Of a stretch of DNA of 64,000 nucleotides, positions 12,094-24,228 are shown piece by piece. Position numbers and translations under genes: made by a program. The stretch's first letter is position 1, and each line of letters begins with the position of its first letter. Origin of the DNA: Vicia villosa (Eukaryota > Streptophyta > Magnoliopsida > Fabales > Fabaceae); assembly GCF_029867415.1 (NCBI RefSeq), contig NC_081182.1:8624646-8688645 (forward strand), read 5' to 3'. The notes beneath the pieces were generated by a model, which saw only the letters and a program-made list of their open reading frames with translations, ran no database searches and was not told the DNA's origin.

Positions 12094-13509
12094 TGTTGAA
12101 TGCAGTACAGGGCAAGCAACAAAAAAGATTTGGAAATATTAATCCAGGAATTATCGTCCACAGAGATGGAGAGATGCCATTCAACAGTTTCTACGGTTTC
12201 GAGCTTGGGTTTGAATGAGCAAAAAGTAAACAAAGATATAGACATGTAAGAATAAACACATTCTTAGAAGAGAAATAACTTATCAGGAATGTAAATATAT
12301 TCACTCTTCACAAACATACACTTACCAACCCGTTATACTCAACCTACGATACTCATCTATGTCATCACGTATCTCTCACATAAGCGTCCATCTCTGGAGC
12401 ACAAACGAGATCATCTCACAACTAAGGTTATCTCTAACGCGAAGTCACGAGAACATCCGTATTCTCGCGTCGGCGATCTCTCGCGCGCCGCTCAAACACG
12501 AAAGCATTAAGTACAGATACAATCGGTGAATGCTAGCTCTAAATCTATCTCTAGAGTTCAGAACCAACAGATTATCATCCTAGATAAGGATTCAAGAAGT
12601 TTATCTCTAAAGCACCCCAAATCCCCAGCATAGAGCAAAAATCCAGGATAATATCAACACAGATTTGTAAAGCAAGTTAAATATAAGATTATAATCGGTA
12701 AATATACATAAGATTCAAGTAAATATACAAACAAAACCCAACCAAAGAGAAATACACAAAGAAGAAGAGAAATGAACCGAAAATCTCCCGGTTTGTCAGC
12801 TCCGTTCGACGCTCAATCCACCCCCGATCATCCTTATGCAACCTTGGAAGTTGTTTTCTAAGCCAATTCTACTCTAAGAATGAAGTTGATGGTGTTGGGA
12901 CTCAAAAATACCCAAACCATGACCTAAAAATGTGATTTTGGCCCCTTTTAACGAGCTGCTGTCTTAGCAGGTCCGCTTAGCGGACCCCCTCCGCTCAGCG
13001 GACTCAAAATTGCTTCCAGACGCTGATTTGCTCCGCTGGAGCTCCGCTCAGCGGACCCCCTCCGCTTAGCGGAGTCTGCTAAAAACCAGATTTTGTTTTC
13101 GCCATAACTCGAGAACCGTAACTCCGAATTGCGCCCGGTTCGAAGCGTTGGAAAGCTTATTCAATGCTCTATCCAATAATGAATGAATGGAAACCAAAAT
13201 GATAATTTTTATCATTCTTATTTTGAGTCTTTAGAAGTCCGTTTGATGGTGGCTAAGCGGGCTTGCACCAAAACTGCGAAATCGAAGCCGTGCCTTTGAC
13301 ACTTTATTCCTCAAGGCTCCAATAAGCATGAATACCTATAAAAACAAAGGAAAAACTATCAAATGGTATAAAAGTATATGAAAATACAACTATTCACAAA
13401 GTATACGTATTTATATACAAAACGGGGAATTATTCAAACGGTATTAACAAAAGTATCGATAAGTGCCACTATTTACATACACAAAATAAGTTCATTTTGG
13501 CACTTATCA
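12094..13509 (-). repeat. 3' LTR (minus-strand sense) of the young element, 1416 bp
   Basis: TG...CA ends. It contains two pairs of TCCGCTTAGCGGA/TCCGCTCAGCGGA near-palindromes (about 12977-13076) and an 11-bp hairpin at its right edge (GATAAGTGCCA at 13458-13468, TGGCACTTATC at 13498-13508). Confidence 0.93.
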
Positions 13510-13525
13510 AACTCTCCCCAACTTG
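13510..13525 (-). promoter_or_regulatory. Polypurine tract of the young element
   Basis: Read on the minus strand, CAAGTTGGGGAGAGTT directly abuts the 3' LTR, as expected for the plus-strand primer of reverse transcription. Confidence 0.7.
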
Positions 13526-15525
13526 AAACTTTGTTTGTCCTCAAACAATGTCAAATAAATCAAAGAATTGAAAGTAATAAACCAAAGAATTGTGAATCAA
13601 CAAGTTTTGAAAACCAAAAACAAATGTATGGCTTAATACAAAAACGTATAAACAAAGTAAATACTTACCACTATCCTACAACGACAACATGTAAACGAAA
13701 CAAATCCTAAGCACAAAAAGCATACAAAACATTCTAACACAATACATGCTTACATCATGAATCACACCTAGTAAAAATTCATCAATGGATGAAGAACACA
13801 CAAAGGTAAAGGACTTTTAACACTCATCCAACAATCTTGCAAACAAAAGATTAAATTATGCACTCATCTAAAAATCACATTGAAGATACAAAAGCAAGAA
13901 TCACAAGGACTTTTCAAGGTTGTAATGTGGCTTGGTTAACAAACAAGGGATATATCCTAAGGCTAATCGAAACAAAAACTTGCCTCAACCTAAGGGAGTG
14001 ATCAATCCACCAAAGATTCAAACAACAAAATCTCGATTAAACTTCTTCCTTATCCACAAGTTTCTCAAACCAATCACAATACTTATTAGCACAATTATTA
14101 GCTTCTCTTTTTCTTTTTGTTTTTCAAAACTTTTTCATTTTTTTTCTTTCTTTTTCTTTTCACGTTTTTTTTTCTTTTTTTTTCGTTCTTTTCAACCTCA
14201 TAGCAACAACCACATAAGTAGCAACCATTTCTCTCCCCAACTTGAATTCAACCACACCATCATGTGAATACCCCCTACTTTCTAAGGCAAGGTAAAAATT
14301 CATAACAAAAATCATGGTTGAGGGTTCAAGAAAACAAAGAATCAATCATCCATGCAAAAATGAGAACTAAACACTCAAAGATAAGCATTTAGCAAAAACA
14401 ACATGGACATTGACAAAAAGGCTCAAAAGGGTTAACAAATGATCACACACTCACAAGGTGAATTGACTATTTGGTTATGGTGGTTATGCTCAAAATGAAA
14501 CAAAATGCCTTGATCCTTTTCATGCTTTCATAAAATCAACATAAACAAAAGATTAAGCATGATAAAATCCAGTTAAAACAAAGATTGTGGCCTCCAGCAT
14601 ATATGTAAACAATGGAAAGCTTCCTCACATTTATGGTTTGGGAACTAAAGTGATTCAATCAATAAGCAAGTAATGCAAAAGAATGAATGGTATGGTAATT
14701 GTACAAATAAAAAGTTTCCTAAACATGTTATGCTATAGAAAGCGATAAATGAGTACCTTGAATGATACAACTTCAAAAACAATATCCTACCATACATTCG
14801 CAAGTTGAAACACTCAAGCTTTGGAAAATCACCTCAAAAATCTTCGAATTACCGAACAAAATTTGAGTACAAACAACCAACAAAAGAATTAGAAAAACAA
14901 AACTAGTATATACTACTAATTAGCCTTGGTGAGAGTGGGAAAAAGGAGTGAACCAAGTGGAATAGGAATCCCACTGATACTAAGCAAGAAAACAAAATTT
15001 TACTGTCATCGCTTAGCGGATGACAGAAAAACCTGAAAAATCAGAACAGAAACAGCTGTTCCAATTTTCTCCACTTCACCTAAATACCTCTTAAACATAA
15101 AAATAAACAAAATTTAACAACCGTTGGGGTGCCTCCCAACAAGCGCTTGTTTTACGTCGTTAGCTCGACGCCTTTATTGTTTTGGTGTTTGGAAAGTAGC
15201 TTCCTCCCGTCATGCCATGGTGACGTCTCACCGCACAAGCCTAAAGAAAGTGTCCTAACCAAAGCACTCAACAAACGTTACGGGTAAAAATATATACAAC
15301 AATTATACAAATATAAAAGAAAACGCAAGTATACAATTTTGTGCACAAACCAACACATATGCACAAGTATGGAACACAAACAACTATTATCATACAAAAA
15401 GAGAAAAGTGGTGAATGTAAACAAGTAAATATATAAAAGTGAAAATATACAAGTGAAACTATACAATATATACGATACATACAAAGCTCAAGACCACAGA
15501 AACTATTGCGATGCAATCACCACCA

Positions 15526-15543
15526 TCCCCGGCAACGGCGCCA
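15526..15543 (-). promoter_or_regulatory. Primer-binding site, tRNA-Asp type
   Basis: On the minus strand, TGGCGCCGTTGCCGGGGA follows the 5' LTR after a 3-bp spacer. It complements the 3' end of plant tRNA-Asp as I remember it, a primer choice known in gypsy-type plant elements. Confidence 0.8.
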
Positions 15544-15546
15544 TTT

Positions 15547-16961
15547 TGTTGAATGCAGTACAGGGCAAGCAACAAAAAAGATTTGGAAATATTAATCCAG
15601 GAATTATCGTCCACAGAGATGGAGAGATGCCATTCAACAGTTTCTACGGTTTCGAGCTTGGGTTTGAATGAGCAAAAAGTAAACAAAGATATAGACATGT
15701 AAGAATAAACACATTCTTAGAAGAGAAATAACTTATCAGGAATGTAAATATATTCACTCTTCACAAACATACACTTACCAACCCGTTATACTCAACCTAC
15801 GATACTCATCTATGTCATCACGTATCTCTCACATAAGCGTCCATCTCTGGAGCACAAACGAGATCATCTCACAACTAAGGTTATCTCTAACGCGAAGTCA
15901 CGAGAACATCCGTATTCTCGCGTCGGCGATCTCTCGCGCGCCGCTCAAACACGAAAGCATTAAGTACAGATACAATCGGTGAATGCTAGCTCTAAATCTA
16001 TCTCTAGAGTTCAGAACCAACAGATTATCATCCTAGATAAGGATTCAAGAAGTTTATCTCTAAAGCACCCCAAATCCCCAGCATAGAGCAAAAATCCAGG
16101 ATAATATCAACACAGATTTGTAAAGCAAGTTAAATATAAGATTATAATCGGTAAATATACATAAGATTCAAGTAAATATACAAACAAAACCCAACCAAAG
16201 AGAAATACACAAAGAAGAAGAGAAATGAACCGAAAATCTCCCGGTTTGTCAGCTCCGTTCGACGCTCAATCCACCCCCGATCATCCTTATGCAACCTTGG
16301 AAGTTGTTTTCTAAGCCAATTCTACTCTAAGAATGAAGTTGATGGTGTTGGGACTCAAAAATACCCAAACCATGACCTAAAAATGTGATTTTGGCCCCTT
16401 TTAACGAGCTGCTGTCTTAGCAGGTCCGCTTAGCGGACCCCCTCCGCTCAGCGGACTCAAAATTGCTTCCAGACGCTGATTTGCTCCGCTGGAGCTCCGC
16501 TCAGCGGACCCCCTCCGCTTAGCGGAGTCTGCTAAAAACCAGATTTTGTTTTCGCCATAACTCGAGAACCGTAACTCCGAATTGCGCCCGGTTCGAAGCG
16601 TTGGAAAGCTTATTCAATGCTCTATCCAATAATGAATGAATGGAAACCAAAATGATAATTTTTATCATTCTTATTTTGAGTCTTTAGAAGTCCGTTTGAT
16701 GGTGGCTAAGCGGGCTTGCACCAAAACTGCGAAATCGAAGCCGTGCCTTTGACACTTTATTCCTCAAGGCTCCAATAAGCATGAATACCTATAAAAACAA
16801 AGGAAAAACTATCAAATGGTATAAAAGTATATGAAATACAACTATTCACAAAGTATACGTATTTATATACAAAACGGGGAATTATTCAAACGGTATTAAC
16901 AAAAGTATCGATAAGTGCCACTATTTACATACACAAAATAAGTTCATTTTGGCACTTATCA
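15547..16961 (-). repeat. 5' LTR (minus-strand sense) of the young element, 1415 bp
   Basis: Same sequence as 12094-13509 except three instead of four A's after GTATATG (near 16834). It carries the same near-palindromes and edge hairpin, and would hold the promoter for the minus-strand transcript. Confidence 0.93.
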
Positions 16962-17852
16962 CACACACACACACACTTGAGGTATCCATTGATTGATTAC
17001 TTAAAGTTATTGTTGAAAAATCCAAAGGAATGTGAATGGTGTTGACTAAAATTTTCAAGGTACTCAAACTCTTTTCCAAATCTCTTTTACTTTGTGCTTA
17101 GTATTTTTAAAGCTTTGCACTTGATTTAAAAACGGCTTTGTATTGTTAAAGCTCAACCTTTTTAAACCCACCCTCGGTTTTATATTGTTAAAGCTCAACC
17201 AACCTTTTGTTTTAAAACCTTGGAACTAAGAGGAAAATTATTCCCGGTGAAACTACTCTTAGTCCATTGACCTTGTACTGTTAAAGTTTGATCCTCTTTT
17301 ATTGGTTTTGTATTGTTAAGACTCAACCATCCCTTTGTTTTGAAACCTTGGTACTAAGAGGAGAATTATTCCCGATGAAACTACTCTTAGTTCATTGACC
17401 TTGTATTGTTAAAGCTTTGTCCCTTTTATTAAAAACTTGTTGAGTATTGTTAAAGCTTAACACCCAAAAAGATTTTGGCCATTTTGGCCCCCTTTTATTT
17501 TCCTTTTAAGAGGACCTACAAAAGCTCTGACTTCCATATTGTTAAAGGGGTATGTAGGCCTAAGATGAGATGTCTTATCGAGCTCACTTTCAAAAACTTC
17601 TTTTCTCATCCCCACCCTCTTTTTTAAACAAGTTCACATATCCTTTTTCGAATGAATATACACAAAAACAATAACATTTTCAAAGAGGTTCCCATGGAGT
17701 ACCATGGATATGAGGGGTGCTTAAAACCTTCCCCTTGTATAATAAACCCCCTTACCCAAATCTCTGATAAGTTTATTAATTTTGATTTTAAAAAAATTTG
17801 TAGGTTTTATTCTCTCTTTCTCCCATTCCTTTTTGGAAACAATAAAGCGCGG
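16962..17852 (+). repeat. Ogre-like LTR, right part, with internal repeats
   Basis: Contains at least six copies of the phrase TATTGTTAAAG (17140-17540) within degenerate tandem units of about 130 bp, each with an ACTAAGAGGA...ATTATTCCC...GAAACTACTCTTAGT core. It ends next to TGGCGACTCT (17853-17862), the start of the tRNA-Arg-type primer site typical of Ogre elements. The primer site is cut short or diverged after about 11 bp, so the interior of this Ogre copy is missing. Confidence 0.6.
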
Positions 17853-17918
17853 TGGCGACTCTGTTTTCAACAAATGAGCTAAGTCTTACTCATGGCTTTA
17901 GTCTCACCAATTTCATCG

Positions 17919-18046
17919 CTATAGGTTTGGTTCGGTTTTATTTTTGAAAGCCAACCGAACTAAACCGAACCGCACATTTTTTCTCTTCCGGTTCGGATGA
18001 TTTTTAGCGTTAAAACCGTCCAAACCGCACCGCGAACACCCCTAGT
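17919..18046. mobile_element. GGTTCGGTTT-rich hAT-like fragment
   Basis: Rich in AACCGAACC/GGTTCGG phrases and ending GAACACCCCTAG, the inverse of the TAGGGGTGTTC end seen in full at 62033. The left end does not match, so this is a truncated copy. Confidence 0.45.
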
Positions 18047-18049
18047 CCT

Positions 18050-18732
18050 ATGGTTGATGCACTTCAGTATGTGACACTTACTCGCCTAGATATCTCATTT
18101 AGTTTTAACAAAGTGTGTCAATACACAGCCTCTCCTCTGGATTTGCATTGGGTAGCTTCAAAAATATATTGAGGTATCTAAGTGGTACTACCAATCATGG
18201 ATTTTTGTTGTCTCTAGGTGCACCATCCTGCAAGCTCTCTCTTTGTGCCTATAGTGACTCTATTTAGGTGAGTGATCCTGATGATAGACGTTCCATGTCT
18301 AGCTCGTGTACCTTTCTTGGATATAATTTTGTTTCGTGGAGCTCTAAGAAGCAAAAATTGGTGGTTCGCTCAAGCACGGAGACAGAATATCATGTCTTGG
18401 CTCACACGATATTTGATTTTCTATGGCTCGAGTCTCTCTTTTAGGAACTCCATGTTCCTATTCTTTCTCCTACACTCTTGTGTGACAATCTCAATATTAT
18501 CCATTTATCTCACAATTCAATCATTCATGTCTGCACCAAACATATTGATTTGGACATTCACTTTGTGCGTGAATGTATCATTTCCAAACTCATGAAAATT
18601 GAGCATGTTACAAGCTCAATGCAGGTTGCAGATACTCTCACCAAACCGTTAGGAACTGCAGCTTTTAAGGAGCTCTGCACCAAGCTCAAAGTCGTGGTTC
18701 CCACCTCTCCATGAGCTTATGGGGGAGTATTA
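18050..18732 (+). pseudogene. Copia pol 3' end (RT thumb to RNase H) with polypurine tract
   Basis: The plus strand reads GALQYVTLTRLDISFSFNKV, then RNase H pieces: a degraded DPDDRRSMS block near 18275, SSSTETEYH around 18370-18400, a CDNL block at 18480, and AHTKHIDLDIHFVRE-type wording with one changed residue at 18530. It ends with VADTLTKPLG at 18625-18655. GGGGGAGTATTA at 18721-18732 is the polypurine tract and the 3' LTR should start at TG 18733. Stops and frameshifts make it inactive. Everything upstream of the thumb is missing; a hAT-like fragment lies at the break. Confidence 0.8.
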
Positions 18733-18958
18733 TGAGAGTAACTTAAGTTGCAAGTATCATACATCTTATCATTCGCATGTGCATGGATGCATATGACCAA
18801 GAGAGAATTACCATGCATGGATGAATGTAACTAACTAAAAAACAAACAAAATAACCATGCATTCATACTCTACAATAGAAGTGGTTATGGTAGTTTGTAA
18901 GTTGAAGTAGATTAAATGAATAATATGAAAATCACTTTCTATCACACATTGAAAACTA
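18733..18958 (+). repeat. Start of the Copia 3' LTR (partial)
   Basis: Starts TGAGAGTAACTTAAG directly after the polypurine tract. Its end is not distinguishable before the next LTR at 18959, and no 5' partner is in the window. Confidence 0.45.
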
Positions 18959-20205
18959 TGTTGAAGGTGTGAAAAACACTAGAAAGGGGGTTTGAATAGG
19001 GTTTTTAAAACATGATACTTTAATAAAAATAATTTCCTTTTCTTGAAAACACAAACTCTCTACTATTGATAATAACAAAAAGATGCAAGAAGGAAAGAAC
19101 ACGGTATTTTTATATTGGTTCACTTGAAAAATATCAAGCTATGTCCACCCTTCCGAGGTGATTTCGCCTCTCTCAATCGAGGACTTAATCCACTATAACC
19201 AAACTGATTACAATCGCACGGGCAACCTCCGGTGACTAACCTTGCACAAGCTACCGCAAGTGATTAACTACAACGCACGGGCAACCGTCGGTGACTAACA
19301 ACCTTGCACAGGCAACCCCTGTGACTAACACCTGCACAAGCAACCGCTTGTGACTAACAACCTCTAAGACTCTCTAGTCCTAGACTTCTCGAGACTACTG
19401 ACCTTCACTCGGTCTCTCAAGGAACAATCAAATGACTTTTGATCAGGGTTTATTTACAATATAGTGCTTCTACACAATTTGGATGTAAACTTTGCTTTTT
19501 CAAATCTAAGACTAAAATAAATATGAAGCTATTAACAGTATATATAGAGTGAATATGATCGTGAATTGGCAGTTTCTTCTTTGAGTCTTCAAGCCCTTAT
19601 ATAGCCAATACAATAATAAATCCGTTGGAGGACAGTTTTGGAACTTCAGAAGTTTGGCGGCTTGAACATTGTGGGAGACAAGATAGTACGCAACGTCCGT
19701 CGTTTCTTGGTAGTGGAACGAAACATTCGTCTGTACCTTATACTCCGTACTAGTAACATTATCTTCTTTCCATCTTAAACTTTAGAGACTCACAACATGA
19801 GTTGGAAAAAAAGAAAATAAGCATTGAATTCTTCAGAACTTCAAGTCTTCAGAGTCTTCATAGTCACATCTTCATAGTCTTCAGCACTTGGTCTTCAGAA
19901 TTTTTGTCTTCAGAAACTTGAGTCTTCAGAGTCTTTAGAACCACGTCTTCAGAGTCTTTCAGCAATTGGTCTTCAGAACTAGTTTCTTCAGACTTCGTAA
20001 TAGAGTGATAACTTCAAATGCTTTTGCTTCTGAAGTGGTTGCTATTGTTCATCAGAACGTGTGTAGCGCGGAAACATAATCTGATGGCTTCTGATGTTTT
20101 TGCTATGCCTTTTCATCAGAATCATAACCTGTTTGCTAAATACTCAACAAAACAAGCGTTAATATAACAAAATTGTTCATACCCACATATACATTGTTAT
20201 CATCA
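18959..20205 (-). repeat. Probable solo LTR (SIRE/Maximus-like), 1247 bp
   Basis: On the minus strand it starts TGATGATAACAATG and ends CACACCTTCAACA, giving TG...CA ends. Flanks are AAAACT-A on the left and AAAACT on the right, an imperfectly phased but shared direct repeat. It holds tandem short units near 19200-19360 (CGCACGGGCAACC/GGTGACTAAC) and many CTTCAGA phrases at 19830-20000, both usual in large legume Copia LTRs. No internal region adjoins it, consistent with LTR-LTR recombination. Confidence 0.55.
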
Positions 20206-20919
20206 AAACTCAGAGACGTATTGCAAAACCAGATAGTGTCTTGGCCAAAACAATAAAATATGAATTCACTCGTTCAAAATGCTAGAAGATTCCTTCTCAA
20301 AAATATAAACTTTTGACCAGAGATTGAAAATGGAAATGAAATCACCCTTTTTTACTTTTAGGTCTCATACAATTCCCCACCCTTTACCAATAAATTACAA
20401 ATTCGAATAGTCTCCTTTGAAAGCAACTCGAAAGACTAGTTTTATCTATATTTAAAGGTGAATATTATGATTTCATTAGTATATGGTTTTTGTTTTTATG
20501 TAATTATATGATTTATAAAGGTATGCGACTAAAGTATTTATTTTAATATGAGTATATATGTTATATAGTCAAATTTTTTATCTTGAGAAACTCAATGAAT
20601 CAGTTTAAGTTGTATTATTTTGATTTTAGCTGGTTTCAGATGCTTCAAGTGCTCCTGTGCATATCATATGTTATATAGTCAAATTTCTTCACTTGCACAG
20701 TTTTATTGTAGTGACGGCATCTCATATGGTTGAATTCATGGTTAACAGAGTTGAAGTGTGGAGTGAAGAAACCATTGCAGCAAATGAATGATAATAGAGT
20801 GATTAATCTTGCAAAAAAATTAATTTCATACGGTTAAGCAAGTGTATTGAGACCATATTCCATTTCATTAGAGATGAGAGAAAAAATTAATGTTATATAT
20901 TGTCCTACTAACCTTTCCA
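20206..20919. other. Intergenic sequence, no feature seen
   Basis: The phrase CATATGTTATATAGTCAAATTT occurs imperfectly twice (about 20550 and 20665), suggesting a short local duplication. No gene seen. Confidence 0.4.
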
Positions 20920-20927
20920 ATGTATTT

Positions 20928-21999
20928 GAAAATTTCTTTAGCCACCTCCCTATGGGGTCACCCCCAGCGAAAATCTCAAATTACCCCTGCTTCGGAAATG
21001 AACTTTCGAAGCGCTTTTTCTTAAAAAAAATTTCCACAATTCGGAAGTGCATTTCCGAAGTCAAAAAAATTCAAAATCCGTGCATATTTTCGGAAGTTCA
21101 TTTCCGAAACTGTTGCTGCATATACAAATTTCCCTCCTTCACTATTTCATCATTTTTCTCCAAAACTTCTCAAACCTCTCTCTAAAACCCAATCAATCTC
21201 CATCCATTTTTCGCCCTAAAATCAAGTTTCAAACCGTTGATCACGTTAAAGGGAGCATAGAAAGCATCAATTTCAGGTAAACATCACTCATTTCATCCCC
21301 TATTTCACTACATTGATTCAACAAATTTATGCTGAAAACTGATATGGTTCGGAAGTTCATTTCCGAAATATATTACCTAACATATTTCGGAAATGAACTT
21401 CCGAAAATAGGCCTGGCAATAAAAAAAAACAGTTTTGGCCAACTTTTGATAATTTTTTCATTTGTTAGGTATGGTGCATCCGGACAACATTGTGCAAGAC
21501 GATGGAGGCATAGTTCCGGAAATTGTCAACGTTAATAACGATTCGGTTATTGACGTTACTCCTATGATCGATGCGGACGACGTAATCAAAATGTTGACTC
21601 ATCCCCACCTACCCGTGCTCAACAATATGTAACTTTAATTTTCAGTAATATTATCGTTGTAATCTTCACCCGATTAAATAAAGCGAATCGTTGTTGTTTT
21701 CCATTTTTCTTCTGTCCAGACATAAATTCGGAAGTTCATTTTCGAATTCCTCCAGGGGGTGCGTTCGGAGATGAACTTCCGAAACACCACATTTTCTAAA
21801 AATGTAACTTTATTTCGGAGATGCATCCCGAAATCAATATTTTATATTAAAAAAAACACGTTTTCGGAGATACATTTCCGAAAACACATTTTTTTCAAAA
21901 AAAAGTTACTTTTCGGAAATGAACTTCCAAAACAAGGGGTAGTGTTGTAAATTCACCAGGGGTGGGCTGGAAGGTTAGGAGGTGGGTGAAGAAATTTTC
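20928..21999 (+). mobile_element. Short Mutator-like element, internal deletion derivative
   Basis: Ends are GAAAATTTCTTTAGCCACCT and, inverted, GAAAATTTCTTCACCCACCT. ATGTATTT flanks both sides (20920-20927 and 22000-22007). It is closely related to 40796-42914 but lacks about 1 kb between the start of the transposase-like frame and the end of the second frame. Ten imperfect copies of a 20-bp palindrome of the TTCGGAARTGAACTTCCGAA type are scattered through both ends. The remaining frame is broken, so it would depend on transposase from elsewhere. Confidence 0.88.
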
Positions 22000-22007
22000 A
22001 TGTATTT

Positions 22008-23669
22008 TGGTAGATTTTTCATTCCTTTATAAATCAATTATTTTATCATACAAAAAAATATATTGTCCTACTAAATTTCAAGGAGCTAAGAAGATTGATA
22101 TATTTCTCTTATGAGAAAAATTAGGACTGACATCTTTTTAATTAAGCTTGTTATTCTTAATAGATAATAAATTATCTATAAATAAGTTGTAATAATCATT
22201 TTATTATTTAATGAGACCATGGCTGTTTGTTTTGCTTTTTTTTAAATGATTTTTATAATGTTACATATTTTTAACAATTGATAAAAGAAATTTTTTATAA
22301 AAATTTCAAATAAAAATTGGATTTCAATAGATGTTTTTAAAATATTATTTTAAATAATTTTATTAAAAAATTTCTGAATATCAAAATTTCAAAAAAAGAA
22401 ATCACTTAATTTTGAAATTATTTCAAATCATTTTTCATAAAAATTATTTTTGAAATACAACTTTTTTGAAAAAGATTACAATTTCGACTGTGTTTTAATC
22501 TTTAATAATGTATCTTTATGTTATATGATGTCAAAATTTGTCATTCAATTTCAAAAATTGAATTCAAAAAAATTTATAATATTTTGAAAAATATTTTTAT
22601 AAAAATTATTATTGAAAATACACAAAAATAAATTATTAATTTTTTAAGTTACACAGATAGGCCCCATATTACAACAACAACTTTTATATCTTCACTATTT
22701 ATACAACATGTTATCAAGTTGCTTTGTTAACAAAGACGAGTCACCAACCAACCATCAACCATGATTCTTCGCAAGATCTTCTGATATTCTCTTACAAGTC
22801 TTGATGATTTTTGAACCTTTAACCTTTAACAAATCAAATTCTAAGTATGTAAACTGAATATAGGTAATACTTTTTTCAAAATATAGATATTAGGGTTTTC
22901 TAACAAACCTAACCAAATACAACATTTTAATACTCAAATACAAAGGAATATATTATATATGATACAGGCATATGATAAGAATGATATTTTTGGTGACAAG
23001 ATCAATTATGAAGATATTATGATGCAATGCATGGGTGGATGGGTGGGGGCTGGCACTTTGTAAAATGGAAAGATCACAATCACATCATGCTTTGATATCA
23101 TACTGTACATTGGAATAATTTTTGGTACGAATTAGGAAAGAATTAGGCAAGGGATAATTGCACTTTTATTTCTACAATAGCCACTACCACAGAATAAATA
23201 ACTTTTTTTTCTTTATTTTCTCCGGTCGGTAGAATAATAATTGAGTTGAGAATAAGGAATAGAATAGCTGTCACAATAATAGAAAGCTACCCCTTAACCA
23301 TTAACTAGTTTGTCTTGCATGATTTTTAAAAATAATTAGTTGAGTTAAAGTGAGTGTAACATATTGGTTTAAAATTCAGTAATTGATGATATTATTTATT
23401 TATATTTATGTATTAATATAAAAAAGTTGTTAATATTTATACAACATTTAAAAAAAAATACAAAACGTTTAAGAAACCCTAGGTCAAGACATCAAACATT
23501 GTTGTTAATGTATAATAAATAGGCAATAGATTTTTTTAGTTGTACATTTGGTTCAACGTTTCATTCGTTATGTTCAACATTTGTACCAACAATGTAAGTT
23601 AATAACAATTCATTTTTAGTTTCAAATCATATTTTTACAAAGAGGATTAAGCAAAATAAAAGAGGAAAT
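22008..23669. other. AT-rich intergenic sequence, no feature seen
   Basis: No coding frame longer than chance, RNA gene or clear repeat boundary. The last five bases (GAAAT, 23665-23669) are the left copy of the Copia target duplication. Confidence 0.5.
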
Positions 23670-23897
23670 TGTTATGAATATTTATATTAGTGGGTGTTTA
23701 TCCTCTTGTTTTTCATCTTTCTATTTCCTATTTAATAGAGGTAATTTTTCATCTACCAGAGATCCTATAAATAAAGACTCACATTACAATGTAAATGGTA
23801 CTTGAAAGAAGATGATAATACATTATTACTTTCTCTCCTCTCTTTCTCTCATTCATCTCTCCTTCATCTCTATATTGTTTTGGTTAATTTCATAACA
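23670..23897 (+). repeat. 5' LTR of the Copia element (228 bp)
   Basis: Contains a likely TATA element (CTATAAATAAAG near 23765) followed by a pyrimidine-rich leader. Confidence 0.9.
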
Positions 23898-24228
23898 CGT
23901 TATCAGCACGAGACTCTACAACACGAGTGATGATATAACCAAGTTCTACGTTATTTTTCTAATCTTAATATATTTGAACCAATATAATATAATTCATGAT
24001 TTTGTTACTATTTTTTTCTTTATATAAATATGTTTATTTTTTATATATTTCATAGAAAAAATTATTTACCTTGTACAATCATATTAGATTTTTTTTATCA
24101 TTCTTGTTAAATTCCGGAAGAATATAACATTAAAGCATTTCTAAATGTTTGCCCGAAATTAAATTTTTTTTTTAATAAGCAATGATATAAGAAATTGTAC
24201 TAGGGGTGCAACCCTTACAACGGGAACT

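Larger units (their letters stand above)
12094..16961 (-). mobile_element. Young non-autonomous LTR retrotransposon, complete with LTRs and TSD
   Basis: Two nearly identical LTRs (12094-13509 and 15547-16961) begin TGTTGAATGCAG and end CACTTATCA. The element is bordered by CACAC on both sides (12089-12093 and 16962-16966), a perfect 5-bp target duplication. Primer and polypurine sites place the RNA on the minus strand. The 2,037-bp interior has no gag or pol frame, only short spurious frames and a pyrimidine-rich run at 14100-14190. It must have moved using proteins from another element (LARD-like). A phrase at 15120-15175 (GGGTGCCTCCCAACAAGCGC) resembles a segment I remember from Athila-type gypsy elements, suggesting gypsy ancestry. 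One 1-bp indel between the LTRs implies very recent insertion. Confidence 0.93.

Noticed and set aside
13378..14345. Frames in the interior of the young LTR element as gag or pol
   Set aside because: Low-complexity Lys/Asn/Phe-rich translations with no zinc knuckle, protease, integrase or reverse transcriptase motif.
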